Shown here piece after piece: positions 23,422 to 32,827 of a stretch of 64,000 bases of DNA. The translations under genes were made by a program, and so were the position numbers. Position 1 is the stretch's first letter, and each line of letters opens with the position of its first letter. Origin of the DNA: Butyricicoccus intestinisimiae (lineage in GTDB: Bacteria > Bacillota > Clostridia > Oscillospirales > Butyricicoccaceae). The stretch covers positions 62,001 to 126,000 of the forward strand of contig NZ_JAHLQI010000006.1 in the NCBI RefSeq assembly GCF_018918345.1, in the 5' to 3' direction. The notes under the pieces were generated by a model that was not told where the DNA came from, made no database searches, and saw only the letters and a list, made by a program, of their open reading frames with translations.

Positions 23422-25332
23422 ATGAAGCTGATTGAATTGTTCAGCTGCGATGCAACGGCGCTCAACGTCAAAGCAAAAGACAAAGATGCCGTCATCAATA
23501 AGCTGGTAGATCTTCAGTTCACGCATGGAAATATCACGGATAAAGAAGCATATAAAAAGGCAATTTATGCGCGTGAAGCCGAATTCTCTACATATGTAGG
23601 CGAAGGAATCGCAGTTCCGCACGCCAAGACAGATGTTGTTACAGCGCCGAGTCTGGCGGTTGTCCGATTGGCAGAACCCATTCAGTACAACGAAGATGAT
23701 GATGACAAGAGCAGTCTGTTTTTCATGATTGCAGCGCCAATGAACGGCAATCTGCACGTGGATATGCTGGCGCGCATGATGAGCCTGCTGGCAAATGAAG
23801 AGTTTGTAGCAAAGCTGAATGCGGCGAAAACACCGCAGGAGTTCCTTGATTTGATTGCAAAGGAAGAGGAACAGAATTTCGGCAATGAAAGCTTTACCGA
23901 GGAAGAAGTTCCGCAGGCGGGATACCGCATTTTGTGTGTAACCGCATGCCCGACCGGCATTGCGCACACATACATGGCAGCGGAGAACCTGCAAAAAGCA
24001 GGCGCTGCGATGGGCATTCCGACCAAGGTAGAAACCAATGGTTCCGGCGGCGTGAAAAATGCGCTGACCGCAGAGGAAATTGCAAAATGTGACGGCATTA
24101 TTATCGCGGCAGATAAAAATGTAGAAATGGCTCGGTTTGACGGCAAACCGGTAGTTATCACCCGCGTTGCCGACGGCATCCATAAGCCGGAAGAGCTGAT
24201 TAACAAGATCGTGAACGGCGAAGCGCCGATTTATCACGCGACGGGCGGCGCACCGGCTGCTGCTCCAAACGAATCCGCAGGCAGTGCGATTTACAAGCAC
24301 TTGATGAACGGCGTGTCGCATATGCTTCCGTTCGTTGTCGGCGGCGGTATTATGATCGCGCTGGCGTTCCTGCTCGATGATTATTCCATTGATCCTTCCA
24401 ATTTCGGCATGAACACGCCGCTGGCTGCATTTTTCAAAACAGTCGGCAATGCGGCATTCGGATTTATGCTTCCGATTTTGGCTGGCTTCATCGCCATGTC
24501 CATTGCGGACAGACCGGGCTTGGCAGTTGGTTTTGCGGGCGGCGTGCTCGCGATGAACGGCACCTCGTTTACCGGCCTGATGAACGGAGATATTACAGGC
24601 GTATCCGGCGGTTTCTTGGCAGCATTGCTTGCGGGCTTTGCAGCGGGATATCTGGTACGATTCTTGGAAAAGATAACGGAGAAGATGCCAAAGGCAATGG
24701 ATGGTATCCGTCCGATGCTGATTTATCCGCTTGGCGGCATTCTTCTGATTGGCATTTTGATGTGTGCGATTAACCCGCTGATGGGTGCCATCAACACCGG
24801 CATTTCTTGGGTTTTGAATTCGATGGGCGGTTCTTCCAAAATCCTGCTCGGCTGTGTCCTCGGCGGCATGATGAGTGTGGACATGGGCGGACCGATCAAC
24901 AAGGCGGCATATGTATTTGGTACGGCCGCGCTGTCCATGGGACAGTTTGACGTTATGGCAGCGGTTATGATCGGCGGCATGGTTCCTCCGATTGCTATCG
25001 CCCTGTCCTGCACGTTCTTCCCGAAGAAGTGGACGACAGAAGAGCGCAACAATGGCTTGGTAAACTATGTCATGGGTCTGTGCTTTATCTCAGAAGGCGC
25101 CATCCCGTATGCGGCAGCAGATCCGGGACGAGTGCTCCCGTCCTGCATCGTTGGCTCTGCCATCGCAGGCGGCCTGTCTATGGCATTTGGCTGCACCCTG
25201 CAGGCACCGCACGGCGGCATCTTTGTATTCCCGACTGTGGGACATCCACTGATGTATGTGGTCGCTCTGCTCATTGGCTCGATTGTCGGCGCCGTGATTC
25301 TGTCGGCACTGAAAAAAACAAAGGCTGAATAA
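23422..25332 (+). CDS. fruA: PTS fructose transporter subunit EIIABC
   Basis: A 636-residue fusion: EIIA (about 1-150) with phospho-His67 in AVPHAKT, EIIB (about 167-265) with phospho-Cys176 in VTACPTGIAHT, and EIIC (about 290-636) with many membrane segments. It imports fructose as the 1-phosphate for FruK. ATG 23422 is preferred to ATG 23416 because GAGGG ends at 23415 and gives 6 bases to the former and none to the latter. Confidence 0.96.
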   Translation: MKLIELFSCDATALNVKAKDKDAVINKLVDLQFTHGNITDKEAYKKAIYAREAEFSTYVGEGIAVPHAKTDVVTAPSLAVVRLAEPIQYNEDDDDKSSLFFMIAAPMNGNLHVDMLARMMSLLANEEFVAKLNAAKTPQEFLDLIAKEEEQNFGNESFTEEEVPQAGYRILCVTACPTGIAHTYMAAENLQKAGAAMGIPTKVETNGSGGVKNALTAEEIAKCDGIIIAADKNVEMARFDGKPVVITRVADGIHKPEELINKIVNGEAPIYHATGGAPAAAPNESAGSAIYKHLMNGVSHMLPFVVGGGIMIALAFLLDDYSIDPSNFGMNTPLAAFFKTVGNAAFGFMLPILAGFIAMSIADRPGLAVGFAGGVLAMNGTSFTGLMNGDITGVSGGFLAALLAGFAAGYLVRFLEKITEKMPKAMDGIRPMLIYPLGGILLIGILMCAINPLMGAINTGISWVLNSMGGSSKILLGCVLGGMMSVDMGGPINKAAYVFGTAALSMGQFDVMAAVMIGGMVPPIAIALSCTFFPKKWTTEERNNGLVNYVMGLCFISEGAIPYAAADPGRVLPSCIVGSAIAGGLSMAFGCTLQAPHGGIFVFPTVGHPLMYVVALLIGSIVGAVILSALKKTKAE

Positions 25333-25381
25333 GCAAAAAACGCTTTTTATTATGTAAATACTTGGAAAGGAGATTTTTATT

Positions 25382-25639
25382 ATGCTGCGTTTTGAGTACA
25401 CCGTAACGGATCCGGAGGGCTTCCACGCACGTCCGGCAGGCATGTTTGTCAAGGAGGCAAAGAAGTACGACTGCGTTACAACCGTTGAAAAGAACGGCAA
25501 GAAGGCAGATGCACGCAAGATGTTCGGCCTGATGGGTCTTGGCATCAAGGGCGGCGACACCATCGCAATCAGCGTAGAAGGTGCGCAGGAAGAAGAAGCT
25601 GCCGCTGGCCTGAAGGCATTTATGGAAGCAAACCTGTAA
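25382..25639 (+). CDS. HPr-like phosphocarrier protein lacking Ser46
   Basis: An 85-residue HPr. The catalytic His15 site is perfect (GFHARPAG) and feeds phosphate from enzyme I to FruA. The regulatory site is not: in register with B. subtilis HPr, residue 46 is Lys (codon AAG at 25517-25519) in A-R-K-M-F-G where HPr has K-S-I-M-G. It therefore cannot be phosphorylated on Ser46 by HPr kinase. It is the last gene of the fructose operon, 49 bases after fruA, so it looks like a dedicated fructose HPr. Confidence 0.93.
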   Translation: MLRFEYTVTDPEGFHARPAGMFVKEAKKYDCVTTVEKNGKKADARKMFGLMGLGIKGGDTIAISVEGAQEEEAAAGLKAFMEANL

Positions 25640-25968
25640 AAGTCAACAAATTATTTCGTCAACTCTATTTTATTTATCTATTCCCAAAGGTGTCACGCCT
25701 TGCGCGTGCACCATCGAAAGCAACGGTTTTCTTGGTTTGCAGGATGTCGACAAAAACAACTTTTGCTGGAACAACACAAAAACAAAACACAAATAGGTTA
25801 TTTATCTTGTAAAATCGAGATCAAACTGTTTCGCCGCGCAAATGCACATATGTGTGTATTTGCGCGGCTTTTCTTATATTTTGCAGAAATGTGCGGTAAA
25901 ATATAATTGTAACAAGAAAACAATTGTGGTAAAATAAAACCAGAAAAAAAGAGATGGGAGGGCGGATG
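25640..25968. other. 329-base intergenic stretch
   Basis: AT-rich and without a credible gene. It contains the terminator at 25833-25874 and, before it, GAAAGCAACGGTTTTC (about 25715-25730), an imperfect inverted repeat with weak resemblance to a catabolite-response element. A possible -10 for the next gene (TAAAAT) lies near 25930. Confidence 0.5.
25833..25874 (+). terminator. Terminator downstream of the fructose operon
   Basis: A perfect 11-bp outer stem (25833-25843 with 25858-25868) continues into the CA/TG-rich inner part and is followed by TTTTCTT. Confidence 0.88.
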
Positions 25969-26823
25969 ATGGAATATCGGTTATTGGCAACTGATTTGGA
26001 TGGAACATTGCTCAATGCGAAAAAAGAAATTTCCTCTGAGAATGTTGTGGCGATCAATCGTGCGCTGGATATGGGGAAACAAGTGATTTTTTCCACCGGA
26101 CGCGCCTTGGGAGAAGTAAAACAGTTTTTTCCGCTGTTTCCGCAAATGCGATATGTGCTGTGCGAGAGCGGCGGCCTGCTGTACGATTGGCAGGAACAGT
26201 GTGTTATCAGCAGACAAGTGCTCGCCCCTGACATTACGCGGGCTGTTTTGCGCTATGCACAGCCGCGCGACATCATGATTCAGATTATGACGAACGGCGA
26301 ATCCGTCATCAGCGAAAACAGCATTGCCGTCTTGGAGCATTATCGCAATGAATATTTGCGGGAGCATTTTTTGCACCATGTGCGTTTGGTAGAGGATGTC
26401 GCTGCGTACTGCAAGGAGCATGCGTATTTGGCGGAAAAAATCTGCCTGTATCATCCGGACACAACCGCGCGGGTGCAGTCGCTGAAGCAGCTGGAACAGC
26501 TGGAAGTTACCGCGGCGTTTTCCGAGCGCACATCGCTGGAGCTGACGCCCATCGGTGTGGACAAGGGCAAGGGTCTGTGCAAGCTGTGTCAGGAATTACA
26601 TATCCCGCTGGAGCAGGTTATCGCCATTGGTGATGCGCCGAATGATCTGGCGGTTTTGCAGACGGCGGGACTGGCGATTGCCGTGGACAACGCCTCGGAA
26701 GAAATCAAGCAGGTGTGCCATGCGGTTGTCGCGGACAACGAACATAACGGTGTAAAAGAGGCCATTGAAAATTGGCTGTGTAAAACGAGAAATAAACCGC
26801 TGCTGGCATATCAGCCGGTATGA
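25969..26823 (+). CDS. Cof-type HAD-superfamily phosphatase
   Basis: A 284-residue HAD hydrolase of the Cof/IIB type: motif I DLDGTLL (residues 8-14), motif II STGRA (about 43), motif III with Lys and the terminal IGDAPNDLAVL (about 224). These enzymes dephosphorylate sugar phosphates or flavin precursors; substrate not predictable. ATG 25969 follows GGGAGGG with 6 bases. Its end overlaps the convergent pseudouridine synthase gene by 13 bases. Confidence 0.92.
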   Translation: MEYRLLATDLDGTLLNAKKEISSENVVAINRALDMGKQVIFSTGRALGEVKQFFPLFPQMRYVLCESGGLLYDWQEQCVISRQVLAPDITRAVLRYAQPRDIMIQIMTNGESVISENSIAVLEHYRNEYLREHFLHHVRLVEDVAAYCKEHAYLAEKICLYHPDTTARVQSLKQLEQLEVTAAFSERTSLELTPIGVDKGKGLCKLCQELHIPLEQVIAIGDAPNDLAVLQTAGLAIAVDNASEEIKQVCHAVVADNEHNGVKEAIENWLCKTRNKPLLAYQPV

Positions 26824-27716
26824 GCATCGTCGGATAAAAGCGCCTGCATATCCTCCGGAATCGGGGCAGTGAATACCATAGGCTGCTTGGTGATTGGATG
26901 GAGAAAGGACAGCTTGTACGAGTGCAGCGCCTGCCGTGCAATGCGGCTGTAGTCGGGATGATATAAAAAATCTCCGGGCAGCGGATGGCCGATGTGCTTC
27001 ATGTGCACGCGGATTTGATGGGTGCGTCCGGTTTCCAGCCGGACGGCGGCAAGAGAAAATCCGTTGCAGACAGCCAATCGCTCGAAATGCGTGACGGCAG
27101 GCTCGCCGCGCACGTCATCTACGATGCGTTCGATGGTGCTGTCGTGCGCGCGCGCAATCGGCGCACGAATGCAGCCCGCCTCCGGCAGGGTACCGGTGCA
27201 GATGGCGCGGTATTCGCGGTGAATTTCCCGATTGCGCATTTGTTCCGCCAAAATACAGGCGGACAACTCATGCAGAGAAAACAACACAAGACCTGAGGTA
27301 TCCCGATCCAGTCTGCCGACGGAACGGGCGGTAAACGATTCGCCGCGCTGCCGATAGTAATAGGCGAGGGCGTTGGATAGTGTGTCATCGTAGTGCCCGT
27401 GAGACGGATGGACAGGCATGCCGGCGGGCTTGTTGAGAACAATGAGGTCGCTGTCCTCATAGACAATAGAAAACGGCAAATCGACGGGAACGAGATTTTC
27501 GTTTGGTTCGATGTGCGGAATGGCTGCACGCAGGATTTGACCTGCGTGCAGTTTTTGGTTGGAACGAATGGAAATGCCGTCCAGCAGCAGTCCGTTTTCT
27601 TGATATTTGGTTTGAATGAGCAGATGCCGCGAGAAGCCCTGCGCGCGCAGAAACCGGTCTGCGGTGCATCCGTCAAATTCCGGCGGGATCTGATATTGTA
27701 TGTTATTTCGAATCAT
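26811..27716 (-). CDS. RluA-family pseudouridine synthase
   Basis: A 301-residue enzyme isomerising uridine in RNA (rRNA by family). The catalytic motif GRLDRDTSGLVLF and the downstream LETGRTHQIRVHM and GHPLPGD elements are intact; an S4-like RNA-binding segment (FLRAQGFSRHLLIQ) precedes them. I use ATG 27716, where homology begins; the frame is open further upstream but reads as non-coding. No good ribosome binding site is visible, so the start is somewhat uncertain. Confidence 0.93.
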   Translation of the reverse strand: MIRNNIQYQIPPEFDGCTADRFLRAQGFSRHLLIQTKYQENGLLLDGISIRSNQKLHAGQILRAAIPHIEPNENLVPVDLPFSIVYEDSDLIVLNKPAGMPVHPSHGHYDDTLSNALAYYYRQRGESFTARSVGRLDRDTSGLVLFSLHELSACILAEQMRNREIHREYRAICTGTLPEAGCIRAPIARAHDSTIERIVDDVRGEPAVTHFERLAVCNGFSLAAVRLETGRTHQIRVHMKHIGHPLPGDFLYHPDYSRIARQALHSYKLSFLHPITKQPMVFTAPIPEDMQALLSDDAHTG

Positions 27717-27764
27717 GCTTGCCAGTGTATCATATCTGAAACGGTTTTGCAATGCGCTTGTCGA

Positions 27765-27794
27765 TTGACGAAGCATGTAAAAGTGGCGTATAAT
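27765..27794 (+). promoter_or_regulatory. Promoter of the M42 peptidase operon
   Basis: TTGACG (27765-27770), 18 bases, TATAAT (27789-27794), then GAGGAGG 8 bases ahead of the GTG start. Confidence 0.78.
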
Positions 27795-27828
27795 AAACAC
27801 GGGAAACAATGACGAGGAGGAAAACGTT

Positions 27829-28857
27829 GTGAAGGATATGCTGATACAGCTGTGCAGCGCAGACGGTGTGACCGGATTTGAAGGACATGCTGCACAGAAG
27901 GCGGCAGAGCTGCTGGCTCCGTACTGCGACCGCGTAGCATTTGACGCGTGCGGCAGCGTGTTGGGCTGGAAGAGCTGCGGCAAGCCAAATGCAAAAACGG
28001 TCCTGCTCGATGCGCATCTCGATCAGATTGGTTTTATGGTTACAGATGTGCTCGAAGGCGGATTCCTGCGCTTTACGCAGGTGGGCGGTATTGACCCGCG
28101 CATGCTGCTCGGCGCTGAGGTGACCATTTTGACAGAGACACCGCGATACGGCGTAATTTCCTGTACGCCGCCGCATCTGCTGGCGGCAGGGGAACAGAAC
28201 AAAGCGGTGCCAATGCATGAGATGCTGATTGATACGGGCTTGCTGGATGCAAAATCTGTGATTCCGATTGGAACACCGATTGTATTTGCACAGCCGCCGT
28301 ATGAACTGACGGACGGACAGATTACCGGCAAGTGCTTGGATGACCGCGCGGGCTTTGTCTCGATTGTACAAGCGATGAAGCAGCTGCAGGATGTCGATTT
28401 GCATGTTGATGTTGTTGTGTGCGGTTCGGTGCATGAGGAGACCGATTCGCTCGGTGCGCTGGCGGCATCCTTCCGCGTGGCGCCGGATTACGGCATTGCG
28501 GTGGACGTCAGCCATGCCAAAACACCGGACAGCGGTTCGGATGACGCGTTTGCGTTTGGCGGTGGTGTGCTCGTCGGCATGGGGCCGAATCTGCATCGCG
28601 GTCTGACCAATCGCATGATAAAAACAGCGCGTGCGGAGGAAATTCCCTATCAGATTGAAGTCATGGAGGGCAATACCGGCACCAATGCATGGGATATGCA
28701 GGTGGTGCGCAGCGGCATTGCGATGGGATTGCTGTCCATTCCGCTCAAATATATGCACACGCCGATTGAGACCATCAAGCTGTGTGATGTACAGGCAGTC
28801 AGCGATTTGATGGCGGCATTTTTGAAGGAATTTGATGGGGAGGTGACGCGCGTATGA
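27829..28857 (+). CDS. M42 family metallo-aminopeptidase, paralogue 1
   Basis: A 342-residue M42 (tetrahedral aminopeptidase/glucanase-like) enzyme. Metal ligands can be assigned to His in DAHLDQ, Asp in CLDDRAG, Glu of the HEET pair, Asp in AVDVSHAK and His in KYMHTP. It differs from its two neighbours at the catalytic Glu pair, H-E-E-T-D-S instead of Q-E-E-V-G-L, so its specificity or activity may differ. GTG start with GGAGG 8 bases upstream. It is first of three coupled M42 genes. Confidence 0.92.
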   Translation: MKDMLIQLCSADGVTGFEGHAAQKAAELLAPYCDRVAFDACGSVLGWKSCGKPNAKTVLLDAHLDQIGFMVTDVLEGGFLRFTQVGGIDPRMLLGAEVTILTETPRYGVISCTPPHLLAAGEQNKAVPMHEMLIDTGLLDAKSVIPIGTPIVFAQPPYELTDGQITGKCLDDRAGFVSIVQAMKQLQDVDLHVDVVVCGSVHEETDSLGALAASFRVAPDYGIAVDVSHAKTPDSGSDDAFAFGGGVLVGMGPNLHRGLTNRMIKTARAEEIPYQIEVMEGNTGTNAWDMQVVRSGIAMGLLSIPLKYMHTPIETIKLCDVQAVSDLMAAFLKEFDGEVTRV

Positions 28858-29876
28858 TCGAGCTGTTAGAAAAGCTGTGCGCCCTGCCCGGTCCGTCCGG
28901 CTGTGAGGACGCCGTGCACGATTTTATTTTGGAGCAGGCAAAGCTGTATGCCGATGAGATTCGAGAGGATCATCTCGGCAATCTGATGATTTTCCGGAAG
29001 GGAAAGCAGCACATAGACAAGACCGTCATGCTGTCCGCCCACATGGACGAGGTCGGCGTGATTTGTAAGGGATACACCGATGACGGCTGTGTGAAATTCG
29101 GCTTTGTCGGCGGCGTAGATCCGCGTGTGGTCATCGGCAGACGCATTTTATTTGGCGATGTGCGCGGCGTTGTCGGCATCAAGGCGGTTCATCTGACAAC
29201 GCGCGAGGAGCGCAAGACCATGCCGAAAACCAGCAGTCTGTACATCGACATCGGTGCATCAGACAAAAAAGAAGCACAGAAAAAAGTGCCGCTCGGCACA
29301 TACGGTGTGTTTGATTCTGCATGCGTTCGCTTCGGTGACGGATTGCTCAAGGCAAAAGCGATTGATGACCGTGTGGGCTGTGCCGTTATGCTGACGATTT
29401 TGCAGGAACAGCCGGCAGTCGACACGTGGTTTGTATTTGGCGTGCAGGAAGAAGTTGGTTTGCGCGGCGCCCGTTGTGCGGCATTTGCGCTGAATCCGGA
29501 TGTTTGTCTGGTACTGGAAGGCACAACGGCGGCGGATTTGGCAGAAGTAGACGGTGCCAAGCAGGTGTGCGGTCTGCGCAAGGGCGTTGTCATTCCGTTT
29601 ATGGATCGCTCGACAATCTATCATCAGAAGATGTTTGAAACCCTGCGCAAGCTGGCGGAGGAGCATGCGATTCCGTGGCAGACCAAGCACCGCGTGGCGG
29701 GCGGCACAGATGCTGGACGCATTCACCTGACAAGAACCGGCGTTTTGACAGCCGGACTGGCTGTGCCGGTTCGCTATATTCATTCGCCGTCCAGTGTGGC
29801 GGCTCTGGAGGATATGCAGAGCATGCTGGCGCTGGCCCGACATTTTCTGACGTATTTGGGAGATGAAGAATCATGA
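28854..29876 (+). CDS. M42 family metallo-aminopeptidase, paralogue 2
   Basis: A 340-residue M42 enzyme with the full set of ligands: SAHMDEVG, KAIDDRVG, VQEEVGLRG, the Glu in VLEGTTAADL (Glu where paralogues 1 and 3 have Asp) and RYIHSP. It starts inside the stop codon of paralogue 1 (ATGA) and ends the same way into paralogue 3. These enzymes trim short peptides in the cytosol. Confidence 0.93.
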   Translation: MIELLEKLCALPGPSGCEDAVHDFILEQAKLYADEIREDHLGNLMIFRKGKQHIDKTVMLSAHMDEVGVICKGYTDDGCVKFGFVGGVDPRVVIGRRILFGDVRGVVGIKAVHLTTREERKTMPKTSSLYIDIGASDKKEAQKKVPLGTYGVFDSACVRFGDGLLKAKAIDDRVGCAVMLTILQEQPAVDTWFVFGVQEEVGLRGARCAAFALNPDVCLVLEGTTAADLAEVDGAKQVCGLRKGVVIPFMDRSTIYHQKMFETLRKLAEEHAIPWQTKHRVAGGTDAGRIHLTRTGVLTAGLAVPVRYIHSPSSVAALEDMQSMLALARHFLTYLGDEES

Positions 29877-30901
29877 GTTTTGATATTTATGAAGCATTTT
29901 GCAATTTGTCTGCGGCATTCGGCCCGTCCGGCAGAGAAACAGACACGATACAGGCAATCCGTGAAGTGACTGCGGACAATGTGCAGAATATTGGCGATTG
30001 GAATCATCACATTGACACGATGAACAATCTGATCTATCATCGCAAGGGCAGCGGCAAGAAGATTTTGCTCGCAGCGCATATGGACTCCATCGGCATTGTG
30101 GTGACGCATATAGATGACAAGGGATTTGCGCGCTTTGCACAGGTCGGCGGATTTATGCTCGGCGATTTGATAGACAGACGCGTTCGTTTCCAAAACGGAA
30201 CGCGCGGCGTGATTTCGTTTGAAGAAAAGACCGAATTTTCCAAGCTGGGATTTGACAATCTGTTTTTGGACATTGGAGCGGCAAACAAGGAAGAAGCGGA
30301 AAAGCTGATACAGGTCGGTGATTTTGCCGTATATGATGAACAGCCGCACAAGCAGGGCGATGTTGTTTGTGCGCCGTATCTGGACAACCGCATTGGCTGT
30401 GTGACGCTGATTGGCGTCATGGCGCAGCTGGCAGAATTGCCGTGTGACAGCGATGTATATGTGGCATTTACTGCACAGGAAGAAGTTGGCTTGCGCGGTG
30501 CACAGACTGTGGCATTTGCGATTCAGCCGGAGTATGCCATTGCAGTCGATGTGACGGACACCGGAGACTTGCCGGAACGTAAATATCCGATGGCAGTCAA
30601 GATGGGAGAAGGTCCGGCGGTTAAGATTATGGATCACTCGGTCATCTGTGACCAGCAGGTAAAGCAGACGCTGTATCGTGTCGCGCAGGAAAACGACATT
30701 CCGGTACAGCGGGAAATTATGGAATTTGGCGGCACGGACACCGGTGCGATTCAGCGAACCGCCGGCGGCGTCAAGGTCGGTGCAGTCAGCATTCCGACGC
30801 GGTATATCCATTCTGCTGCAGAAATGGTAAATCTGCGTGATGTCGAGCAGGCAATCCGGCTCATCGCGCACGCTGTCAGCGATGGCATGGACAAAACGTA
30901 A
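29873..30901 (+). CDS. M42 family metallo-aminopeptidase, paralogue 3
   Basis: A 342-residue M42 enzyme with AAHMDSIG, APYLDNRIG, AQEEVGLRG, AVDVTDTGD and RYIHSA as the ligand-bearing motifs. It overlaps paralogue 2 by 4 bases. The three differ too much to be a recent duplication; together they may form mixed oligomers or share out peptide substrates. Confidence 0.93.
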   Translation: MSFDIYEAFCNLSAAFGPSGRETDTIQAIREVTADNVQNIGDWNHHIDTMNNLIYHRKGSGKKILLAAHMDSIGIVVTHIDDKGFARFAQVGGFMLGDLIDRRVRFQNGTRGVISFEEKTEFSKLGFDNLFLDIGAANKEEAEKLIQVGDFAVYDEQPHKQGDVVCAPYLDNRIGCVTLIGVMAQLAELPCDSDVYVAFTAQEEVGLRGAQTVAFAIQPEYAIAVDVTDTGDLPERKYPMAVKMGEGPAVKIMDHSVICDQQVKQTLYRVAQENDIPVQREIMEFGGTDTGAIQRTAGGVKVGAVSIPTRYIHSAAEMVNLRDVEQAIRLIAHAVSDGMDKT

Positions 30902-30917
30902 ATTAGATACAGAGACA

Positions 30918-30952
30918 GAAAAATCCAGTCCCAAACGGGACTGGATTTTTTC
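30918..30952. terminator. Terminator between the M42 operon and ftsH
   Basis: A perfect stem centred on an AAAC loop (30933-30936), with A-rich and T-rich flanks suited to both convergent transcripts. Confidence 0.93.
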
Positions 30953-30958
30953 GTGTAG

Positions 30959-32809
30959 TTAACTTTCTGTGTTCTCAGAAAGTGCTTCCGGCTGTTCCGG
31001 TCGGTTGAGAATTTCCATGAATTCCTCGCCGGTAATCGTCTCCTTTTCGTACAGAAAACGTGACAGCTCGTCCAGCTTTTGGCGGTTTTCAGACAGAATC
31101 TTACGCGCCTTTTCGTGCTGTGTTCGAATCAGCTCGATAACCTTTCTGTCGATTTCGTTTTGTGTATCGGCGGAGCAGGCGAGAGATGTGTCGCCGCCGA
31201 GATACTGGTTGTTGACGGTTTCCATTGCCACCATGCCGAACGAATCGCTCATGCCGTACCGCGTAATCATGGCGCGGGCGAGCTTGGTTGCCTGCTCAAT
31301 GTCGTTGGAGGCACCGGTCGTGATTTCATGGAAAACGACTTCCTCTGCGGCACGTCCGCCGGTGAAAGTGGCAATCTTGTTTTCGATTTCCTCTTTGGAC
31401 ATCAGATATTTGTCGTTTTGCTCCACCTGCATGGTGTAGCCCAAGGCGCCGGAGGTACGCGGAATAATGGTAATTTTTTGTACCGGTGCGGAGTGCGTTT
31501 GCATCGCAGCAACCAAGGCATGGCCGATTTCATGATAGGCAACAACCTGCTTTTCGTGATCGGACAGCACGGTGTTTTTCTTCTGATAACCGGCAATGAC
31601 AACTTCGATGCTTTCCTCCAAATCCGCTTCCGTGACAACAGAACGATTGTCGCGGACAGCGCGGAGCGCCGCTTCGTTGATGATGTTTGCCAGCTCTGCA
31701 CCGGATGCACCGGCTGCCATGCGGGCGATGGTGTGATAGTTGACATCGTCAGCGGTTTTGATTTTCTTGGCATGTACCTTGAGAATCGCCTCTCGTCCGG
31801 CGAGATCCGGCAGCTCTACCGGAACGCGGCGGTCAAAACGACCCGGCCGCGTGAGCGCCGGATCCAGTGACTCCGGACGGTTTGTTGCTGCCAGAATGAT
31901 GACGCCGTTGTTTCCCTCAAAGCCGTCCATTTCGGTGAGCAGCTGGTTGAGCGTCTGTTCGCGTTCGTCATTGCCGCCGATTTGTCCGTCGCGCTTTTTG
32001 CCGATGGCGTCAATCTCGTCGATAAAGACAATGCACGGCGCTTTTTCCTTTGCCTGCTTGAACAAGTCGCGAACTTTGGAGGCGCCCATGCCGACAAACA
32101 TCTCTACAAATTCCGAACCGGACATCGAGAAGAACGGCACACCGGATTCGCCTGCGACAGCTTTTGCCAGCATGGTTTTGCCGGTTCCCGGAGGGCCGAC
32201 AAGCAAAATGCCCTTTGGCATAGAAGCGCCGATGGCGGTATATTTGTTCGGATTGTGCAGATAATCTACGATTTCCTGTAGGTTTTCCTTTGCTTCGTCC
32301 TCGCCTGCGACATTGTCAAAATGAATGCCCTCTGTGGATTGGACGTAAATCTTGGCATTGCTCTTACCCATGCCGAACATCATGGAATTTTTGCCGCCTG
32401 CCTGATCCATGAGTTTTTTGCCCATGTACTGCCCGAGGCCGACAAAGATAATCAGCGGCAGAACAAAGGTCAGCAGGAAGCTGAGAATCGGGGAAGTGGT
32501 CTGCTGGATTTCCTGCTCAAATTTTGCGCCGGAATCGTACAGACGCTGTACCAACTGCGGGTCATCCATTTTACCGGTCTTGTATGTGGTCTCGTTGGAT
32601 TTGTCGGTAAAAATAATTTCGCTGTTGTCAATTTCGACTTCTCCGATGTTTTTGTCAGCAATCATGCTCAAAAACGTGCCGTAATCGACATCCTTGACTT
32701 GATGCTGCATGAGCATCGGCCCTGCGATCAGGTTCAGCAGAATCACGACCAACAAAATGACTCCGTAGTAAAAGATCAGAGGCTTTTTGGGGTTTTTGAC
32801 TTCTTTCAT
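30959..32809 (-). CDS. ftsH: ATP-dependent zinc metalloprotease FtsH
   Basis: A 616-residue membrane AAA+ protease. Two membrane helices (about 12-32 and 107-128) flank an extracytoplasmic domain; the AAA module has Walker [10 protein letters not shown] (about 205) and Walker [12 protein letters not shown]; the zinc site is HEIGH at about 431. It degrades misassembled membrane proteins and short-lived regulators. ATG 32809 follows GAGGAGA. It lies 18 bases downstream of the flavoprotein gene on the same strand, so the two are probably cotranscribed. Confidence 0.97.
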   Translation of the reverse strand: MKEVKNPKKPLIFYYGVILLVVILLNLIAGPMLMQHQVKDVDYGTFLSMIADKNIGEVEIDNSEIIFTDKSNETTYKTGKMDDPQLVQRLYDSGAKFEQEIQQTTSPILSFLLTFVLPLIIFVGLGQYMGKKLMDQAGGKNSMMFGMGKSNAKIYVQSTEGIHFDNVAGEDEAKENLQEIVDYLHNPNKYTAIGASMPKGILLVGPPGTGKTMLAKAVAGESGVPFFSMSGSEFVEMFVGMGASKVRDLFKQAKEKAPCIVFIDEIDAIGKKRDGQIGGNDEREQTLNQLLTEMDGFEGNNGVIILAATNRPESLDPALTRPGRFDRRVPVELPDLAGREAILKVHAKKIKTADDVNYHTIARMAAGASGAELANIINEAALRAVRDNRSVVTEADLEESIEVVIAGYQKKNTVLSDHEKQVVAYHEIGHALVAAMQTHSAPVQKITIIPRTSGALGYTMQVEQNDKYLMSKEEIENKIATFTGGRAAEEVVFHEITTGASNDIEQATKLARAMITRYGMSDSFGMVAMETVNNQYLGGDTSLACSADTQNEIDRKVIELIRTQHEKARKILSENRQKLDELSRFLYEKETITGEEFMEILNRPEQPEALSENTES

Positions 32810-32827
32810 GGCATAATCTCCTCGTGT

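Noticed and set aside
25715-25730. Catabolite-response element downstream of the fructose HPr
   Set aside because: The inverted repeat matches the consensus poorly and lies before a terminator with no promoter close by.
27717-27983. Extension of the pseudouridine synthase upstream to 27983
   Set aside because: The extra 89 codons overlap the start of the divergent M42 gene and its promoter and have non-coding composition.
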